A stretch of DNA of 64,000 nt, taken from positions 18,693 to 82,692 of the forward strand of contig DATLED010000001.1 in NCBI GenBank assembly GCA_035525495.1. Reading direction: 5' to 3'. Positions 60,133-64,000 of this stretch are shown here, piece by piece. The position numbers and the translations under genes were made by a program. The notes beneath the pieces were generated by a model, which was not told the origin of the DNA, ran no database searches, and worked only from the letters and a program-made list of their open reading frames with translations. Positions within the stretch are counted from its first letter, which is position 1. Every line of letters starts with the position of its first letter. The DNA comes from DATLED01 sp035525495 (GTDB taxonomy: Bacteria; Actinomycetota; Acidimicrobiia; Acidimicrobiales; CADCTF01).

Positions 60133-60442
60133 GTCGTTCCTGCTCTGCCTGCGGAGTGACCTCGTCGCTGGCGAGGCGCGTCGCTTCGACGTTGCCGGGC
60201 ACCGCATCTGCCTCGTCCGCATCGGCGACGACTTCTACGCCATCGGAGACGAGTGCAGCCACGAGGACTTCTCGCTGTCCGACGGCGAGGTGTTCCCCGA
60301 CGAGCGCGAGATCGAGTGCTGGAAGCACGGAACGACCTTTTCCTTGGTGGACGGGTCGCCGCAGTCCCTTCCGGCGACACGCCCGGTGCCCGTCTACGAC
60401 GTGATCCTGCAGGGTGAGAACGTGACGGTGCAGAAAGCATGA
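60125..60442 (+). CDS. Rieske [2Fe-2S] ferredoxin-like protein (NirD type)
   Basis: This 105-residue Rieske protein binds a [2Fe-2S] cluster through Cys44-x-His46 and Cys65-x-x-His68 (CSHEDF and CWKHG). It lacks the disulfide of respiratory Rieske proteins, fitting a soluble ferredoxin or NirD-like protein. A Rieske gene between sufD and sufC is a recurrent actinobacterial arrangement and may be an electron donor or early cluster acceptor. Overlaps at both ends (8 bp and ATGA) show tight coupling. Confidence 0.94.
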   Translation: MPESFLLCLRSDLVAGEARRFDVAGHRICLVRIGDDFYAIGDECSHEDFSLSDGEVFPDEREIECWKHGTTFSLVDGSPQSLPATRPVPVYDVILQGENVTVQKA

Positions 60443-61221
60443 GCGAGCTCGTCATCAGCGGACTGCGCGCCGGGGTGTCCGGACGCGAGATCCTCAAGGG
60501 CCTCGACCTGACCGTGCGCTCCGGCGAGGTCCACGCCGTCATGGGCCCGAACGGGTCGGGGAAGTCGACGCTGTCCCACGTGATCATGGGCCGCCCCGGC
60601 TACGAGGTCCTCGCCGGGTCGGTCACGTTGGACGGCGTCGAGCTGCTCGGGCTGCCGACGTGGCAGCGGGCGCAGGCCGGGCTCTTCCTGGCGATGCAGT
60701 ACCCGACCGAGGTGCCCGGCGTCAGCCTCTACGAGACGCTCGAGGAGGCGGCCGTGGCCGCAGGGCGCGACCGCTTGGCCGTGGTCGAACGGGCCAAGGC
60801 CGAGGCCGTGCGCATCGGGTTCGACGAACGGTTCCTCACCCGGGCCCTGAACGTCGACCTCTCCGGTGGTGAGAAGAAGCGCAACGAGACGCTGCAGCTG
60901 AGCGTCCTCGAGCCGCGGATCGCCATCCTCGACGAGCTCGACTCGGGGCTCGACGTCGACGCCCTGCGCGACGTCAGCCGCCGCGTCGAGGCGATGACGA
61001 CGGAGACGGGGCTCGGCGTCCTCGCCATCACGCACTACACCCGGTTGTTGCTCGAGCTGCGACCCGATCGGGTCCACGTGCTCTCCGGCGGACGCATCGT
61101 CAGCAGTGGCGGACCGGAGCTGGCCGACGAGCTCGAGTCGACGGGCTATGCCCTCTACGGCGCCAAGGAGCAGGCGACACCGCCGGCCGCCGCCGACCCC
61201 TTCGCCGACCCGCTCGCCTGA
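60439..61221 (+). CDS. sufC: Fe-S cluster assembly ATPase SufC
   Basis: This 260-residue ABC ATPase drives the SufBC2D scaffold. Walker A GPNGSGKST, the SufC-specific AMQYPTEVPGVSLYE, signature LSGGEKKRNETLQ, Walker B IAILDELDSGLDVDA and H-loop AITHYTRLL are all intact. It ends the run; sufS and sufU, usually next, are absent and replaced by a leaderless WS/DGAT gene. Confidence 0.97.
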   Translation: MSELVISGLRAGVSGREILKGLDLTVRSGEVHAVMGPNGSGKSTLSHVIMGRPGYEVLAGSVTLDGVELLGLPTWQRAQAGLFLAMQYPTEVPGVSLYETLEEAAVAAGRDRLAVVERAKAEAVRIGFDERFLTRALNVDLSGGEKKRNETLQLSVLEPRIAILDELDSGLDVDALRDVSRRVEAMTTETGLGVLAITHYTRLLLELRPDRVHVLSGGRIVSSGGPELADELESTGYALYGAKEQATPPAAADPFADPLA

Positions 61222-61242
61222 GTGTTCTTGACGGCTCCGTCA

Positions 61243-61248
61243 TAGGCT
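61243..61248 (+). promoter_or_regulatory. Leaderless -10 box, TAGGCT
   Basis: TAGGCT ends 7 nt before the ATG at 61256 and separates this gene from the suf operon. Confidence 0.6.
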
Positions 61249-61255
61249 CGTGGGC

Positions 61256-62761
61256 ATGAAGCAACTGTCCGGTCTCGACAACACGTTCCTCTCGATGGAG
61301 ACGGCCTCGCAGTTCGGCCACGTGTCCAGCGTCTCGGTCTACGAGCGCCCGTCGGAGGACTTCGAACCCTTTCCGGCGTGGCGGGCGGCGATCGAGAAGC
61401 GCCTCCACCTCCTCGAGCCGCTCCGGCGCCGTCTCGTCGAGGTGCCGTTCAACGTCGATCACCCGTACTGGGTGGAGGATCCCGAGTTCGACCTCGACTA
61501 CCACGTCCGCCACACGGCCCTGCCGCCGCCCGGCGGTGACGAGCAGATGTCGAAGCTCGTGGCCCGGCTGATCGGCCGCCCCCTCGATCGCAAGCGCCCG
61601 CTGTGGGAGAGCTACGTCGTGGAGGGCCTCGCCGACAATCGCTTCGCCATCTTCACCAAGGTCCACCACGCGACCGTCGACGGCGCCTCCGGCGCCGAGC
61701 TGCTCACGCTCATGCTCGACCAGACGCCCGAGGGCGACGTCATCGAGCCGCCGGCCGAACCGTGGAAGCCGGAACGGGTGCCGAGCGACTTCGAGGTGCT
61801 CAACCGGGCCGCGGCGAACCTCGTCCGCAAACCCGGTCGGCTGGCGCTGCTCTCGGCCCGCACGGCGCGCGAGGTCGGAAGGGCGACCCGCAACCCCGTC
61901 CTGGTCGCCGCCGCCAACCAATGGCGCGACAGCCTCCGCGGCCCGGTCGGCGCGGTGATGAACATGGGCCGCAGCCGTGACGAGGACCGGGACCCGCCGC
62001 CCCCGCTGCCGTCGCTACGGGCGCCCCGCACGCCGTGGAACAAGACGATCACCGCGCACCGGAACTTCTCGTTCCAGTCGACGTCGCTCGAGGCCGTGAA
62101 GGCGATCAAGAACGCCATGGGCGCCACCGTGAACGACGTCGTCATGGGCGCCTGCACCGGCGGCCTCCGGGCCTACCTCGAGGAGAAGGGCGAGCTGCCG
62201 GCCGAGCCGCTCGTCGCCATGGTGCCGGTCTCGATCCGCACCGGTGACGAGGTCGAGAAGTGGACGAACCGCGTGTCCGGCCTCTTGGCGTCGCTGCCGA
62301 CCGACGAAGGCGACATCGGCGAGCGCGTCCGCAAGGTGTACGAGGCGATGGTGGCGAGCAAGGACATGTTCAACGCCATCCCCGCCGAGATGCTCACGGA
62401 CTTCACGCAGTTCCCGTCGCCGGCGACGTTCGCCCGCGCCACCCGGATGGCGACCCGCTTCCGTCTCGGCGAGCGCCTCAATCCGCCGGTGAACCTCGTG
62501 ATCTCGAACGTGCCCGGGCCGCGCACGCCGCTGTACTCGTCGGGCGCCAAGCTCCTGCACTACTACCCGGTGTCGACGATCACCGATGGTCAGGGGCTGA
62601 ACATCACGGTGCAGTCCTACCTCGACACCCTCGACTGGGGCCTCGTGTCGTGCCGTGAGCTCGTCCCCGACCTCGATCACCTCCTCGACCTGATCATCCG
62701 GGAGATGGAGCTGATGGCCAAGCTCGTCAACATCGACGTCCCCGTCCGTCAGGCGGTCTGA
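61256..62761 (+). CDS. Wax ester synthase/diacylglycerol acyltransferase
   Basis: This 501-residue WS/DGAT condenses acyl-CoA with diacylglycerol or long-chain alcohols to form storage lipids. The catalytic motif HHATVDG is at residues 137-143, with FxxPLDRxRPLWE-type RPLDRKRPLWESYVVEG before it and the C-terminal NLVISNVPGPRTPLYSSGA and LDWGLVSCRELVPD segments typical of the family. Actinobacteria often have several copies for lipid storage. A zinc alcohol dehydrogenase follows after 3 nt and could supply or consume fatty alcohols or aldehydes. Confidence 0.95.
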   Translation: MKQLSGLDNTFLSMETASQFGHVSSVSVYERPSEDFEPFPAWRAAIEKRLHLLEPLRRRLVEVPFNVDHPYWVEDPEFDLDYHVRHTALPPPGGDEQMSKLVARLIGRPLDRKRPLWESYVVEGLADNRFAIFTKVHHATVDGASGAELLTLMLDQTPEGDVIEPPAEPWKPERVPSDFEVLNRAAANLVRKPGRLALLSARTAREVGRATRNPVLVAAANQWRDSLRGPVGAVMNMGRSRDEDRDPPPPLPSLRAPRTPWNKTITAHRNFSFQSTSLEAVKAIKNAMGATVNDVVMGACTGGLRAYLEEKGELPAEPLVAMVPVSIRTGDEVEKWTNRVSGLLASLPTDEGDIGERVRKVYEAMVASKDMFNAIPAEMLTDFTQFPSPATFARATRMATRFRLGERLNPPVNLVISNVPGPRTPLYSSGAKLLHYYPVSTITDGQGLNITVQSYLDTLDWGLVSCRELVPDLDHLLDLIIREMELMAKLVNIDVPVRQAV

Positions 62762-62764
62762 GCG

Positions 62765-63790
62765 ATGAAGGCTGCCCGGATCGCCGACGGCGAGCTCAGC
62801 GTCCAAGACGTCGACAACCCGGTCCCGGAGGCCGATCACGCCGTCGTGCGCGTGACCGCGGCGGGCGTGTGCCACTCCGACCTCCACCTCGCGAGAGGCG
62901 ACTGGTACGGGATGCGTCCCCCGAGCATCGGCCACGAGGCCATCGGCATCGTGGAGGAGCTCGGCCCGGGAGCCGAGCGGTTCACCTCCGTCGGCGACCG
63001 GGTGATCCTCGGTCTCGGCGGGACCGGCGGCGGCTACTGGTGCGGCGCGTGTGAGTACTGCACGACCAACCAGGCCCGTCACTGCACGCAGGCCAAGGGC
63101 GTGATGGGCACGTTCGCCGAGAAGTTCGCCGTCTACGCCCCCGGTGTCGTCAAGCTGCCGGACAGCGTGCCGGACAGCGAGGCGCCGCTGGCGTGCGGTG
63201 GGCTCACCGCCTACGGCGCCATCAAGAAGCTCCTGCACTACGACGTCAAGCCCGGTCGTCCGATCGCCATCGTGGGCGCCGCCGGCGGGCTCGGGCACTA
63301 CGCCGTCCAGCTGGCCACCGCCTTCGGCTTCCGGGTCATCGGGATCGACATCGGCGAGGAGCGCCTCGAGTTCATCCGGTCGATGGGCGCCGAGCGGGCC
63401 GTGAGCGTCGACGAGGCGCAGGCGGTGGTGCAGGGCGAGTACGGCGGCGTCGACGCGTCGATCGTGTTCGCGGCGCGGGTCGCCGGCTACGACCTCGGGC
63501 TGAACCTCCTCCGCAAGGGTGGGCTGTTCGTCGGCGTCGGCCTCCCGCCCACCTCGGACGGGACCTTCAACATCGACCCGTTCCGCTTCTTCATGAGCGA
63601 GCCGCGGATCATCTTCTCGGCCGTCGGGACCGTCCAGGACATGCGGGAGCTCGTCGACCTCGCGGCCGCCGGAAAGGTCAAGACGCACGTCGACCGCACC
63701 GGCAAGCTCTCCGAGCTGCCGGCGATCTTCGACGAGCTGGCCGCGGGTCAGTACCTCGGCCGAGCCGTCATCACCGACCTGACGGGCTGA
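62765..63790 (+). CDS. Zinc-binding alcohol dehydrogenase
   Basis: This 341-residue MDR alcohol dehydrogenase has the catalytic zinc ligands Cys in AAGVCHSDLH, His and Glu in GHEAIGIV, and four structural zinc Cys in WCGACEYCTTNQARHC. The Rossmann motif IVGAAGGLGHYAVQLA and IDIGEERLE (acidic residue ending beta-2) indicate NAD(H). It resembles the AdhA/AdhP group. Placement 3 nt after WS/DGAT suggests a role in alcohol/aldehyde supply for wax esters, an inference. Confidence 0.94.
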   Translation: MKAARIADGELSVQDVDNPVPEADHAVVRVTAAGVCHSDLHLARGDWYGMRPPSIGHEAIGIVEELGPGAERFTSVGDRVILGLGGTGGGYWCGACEYCTTNQARHCTQAKGVMGTFAEKFAVYAPGVVKLPDSVPDSEAPLACGGLTAYGAIKKLLHYDVKPGRPIAIVGAAGGLGHYAVQLATAFGFRVIGIDIGEERLEFIRSMGAERAVSVDEAQAVVQGEYGGVDASIVFAARVAGYDLGLNLLRKGGLFVGVGLPPTSDGTFNIDPFRFFMSEPRIIFSAVGTVQDMRELVDLAAAGKVKTHVDRTGKLSELPAIFDELAAGQYLGRAVITDLTG

Positions 63791-63813
63791 TCGCCGCCCG
63801 GCGCCCGAGCGTC

Positions 63814-63846
63814 CGTGATGCGTTCTGGCCGCCAGAACGCATCACG
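63814..63846. terminator. Perfect 15-bp hairpin after the alcohol dehydrogenase
   Basis: CGTGATGCGTTCTGG (63814-63828) and its exact complement (63832-63846) flank a CCG loop. It probably terminates the WS/DGAT-adh operon. Confidence 0.65.
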
Positions 63847-63882
63847 AAGCGACGCTCAGCGACCGAAACGCTTCACCGAACG

Positions 63883-63957
63883 GGCGGGTCGGGGATCGGG
63901 GCTCGGCGGGTCGGGGCTCGGCGGGTCGGGACTCGGCGGGTCGGGGATCGGGGCTAG
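63883..63957. repeat. G-rich tandem repeat (about 15-bp unit)
   Basis: The unit GGCGGGTCGGGGCTC recurs about four times with small variants and inserted GGATCGG. The plus strand carries many GGG/GGGG runs that could form a G-quadruplex. It lies between an adh terminator and the end of a minus-strand gene. Confidence 0.75.
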
Positions 63958-64000
63958 GGCGTGGTCGTCGTCGACGAGGTCGGCACGATCGTGGCCGACG
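63954..64000 (-). CDS. C-terminal end of a minus-strand gene (partial)
   Basis: The last 47 bases read on the minus strand as ...SATIVPTSSTTTTP followed by TAG at 63954-63956. A Thr/Ser-rich tail of this sort is common at the end of secreted actinobacterial proteins. Only about 15 codons are visible, so the call is tentative. Confidence 0.3.
   Translation of the reverse strand, partial: SATIVPTSSTTTTP

Noticed and set aside
63883..63957. CRISPR array or coding repeat
   Set aside because: The short units abut one another without spacers and no frame gives a sensible protein.

Overview
The window comes from a high-GC (about 70 percent by eye) actinobacterium. Acidimicrobiia (Ilumatobacter-like marine or soil lineages) fit best: many acyl-CoA dehydrogenases, SDRs and a luciferase-like flavin enzyme, a WS/DGAT acyltransferase, heavy use of GTG starts, and many start codons placed 6 to 9 nt after a TAnnnT -10 hexamer (leaderless transcription). 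This placement is inference from gene content and sequence style. I saw no rRNA, tRNA, CRISPR, IS element or phage gene. Genes are densely packed on both strands and no gap exceeds 300 bp.

Layout. 1-4.1 kb: end of an ABC exporter, an alpha/beta hydrolase, and a divergent ferritin-like/LLM flavin oxidoreductase pair with a 20-bp inverted-repeat operator between them. 4.2-9.5 kb: two divergent AI-2E-type membrane proteins, an acidic small protein, ArsC, a TetR regulator carrying nearly the same operator, a PEP-mutase-family protein and methionine aminopeptidase. 9.5-18.4 kb: two SDRs, a degenerate UvrD-like protein, a quinone oxidoreductase, an NlpC/P60 hydrolase, fumarase and small conserved proteins. 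18.6-29.8 kb: dienelactone hydrolase, DPP-IV-like peptidase, CoA-lyase, a GNAT/PEP-mobile-domain/Clp_N operon, VOC and FAD oxidoreductase, an N-terminally extended acyl-CoA dehydrogenase and a methyltransferase. 29.9-36.3 kb: acyl-CoA dehydrogenase, a c-di-GMP pair (GGDEF-EAL plus PilZ), MaoC hydratase, SGNH hydrolase and methyltransferase. 36.3-45.8 kb: MutY; an operon of hydrolase, thioredoxin-like fusion and UGSC-family selenoprotein with an in-frame UGA; PilT; MBL hydrolase; flavin reductase; a thioredoxin/DUF4395 pair and a HerA-like ATPase. 45.8-54.8 kb: oligopeptidase B, gamma-carbonic anhydrase, a tandem repeat, an SMC-like ATPase without Walker A, and a heterodimeric ABC exporter. 55-61.2 kb: a suf Fe-S operon (sufB, Bax-inhibitor-like, Cys-rich, PhzF, sufD, Rieske, sufC). 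61.2-64 kb: WS/DGAT, zinc alcohol dehydrogenase, a hairpin and a G-rich tandem repeat.

Most notable: (1) a probable selenoprotein with a SECIS-like hairpin 11 nt after its UGA; (2) a window-wide leaderless promoter grammar, including three divergent gene pairs whose two -10 hexamers share one TA step; (3) a dispersed intergenic repeat family at four loci, three copies tandem at one of them; (4) a matched TetR operator at the regulator and at the ferritin/flavin oxidoreductase divergon; (5) two intact NTPase-like genes that have lost Walker A.
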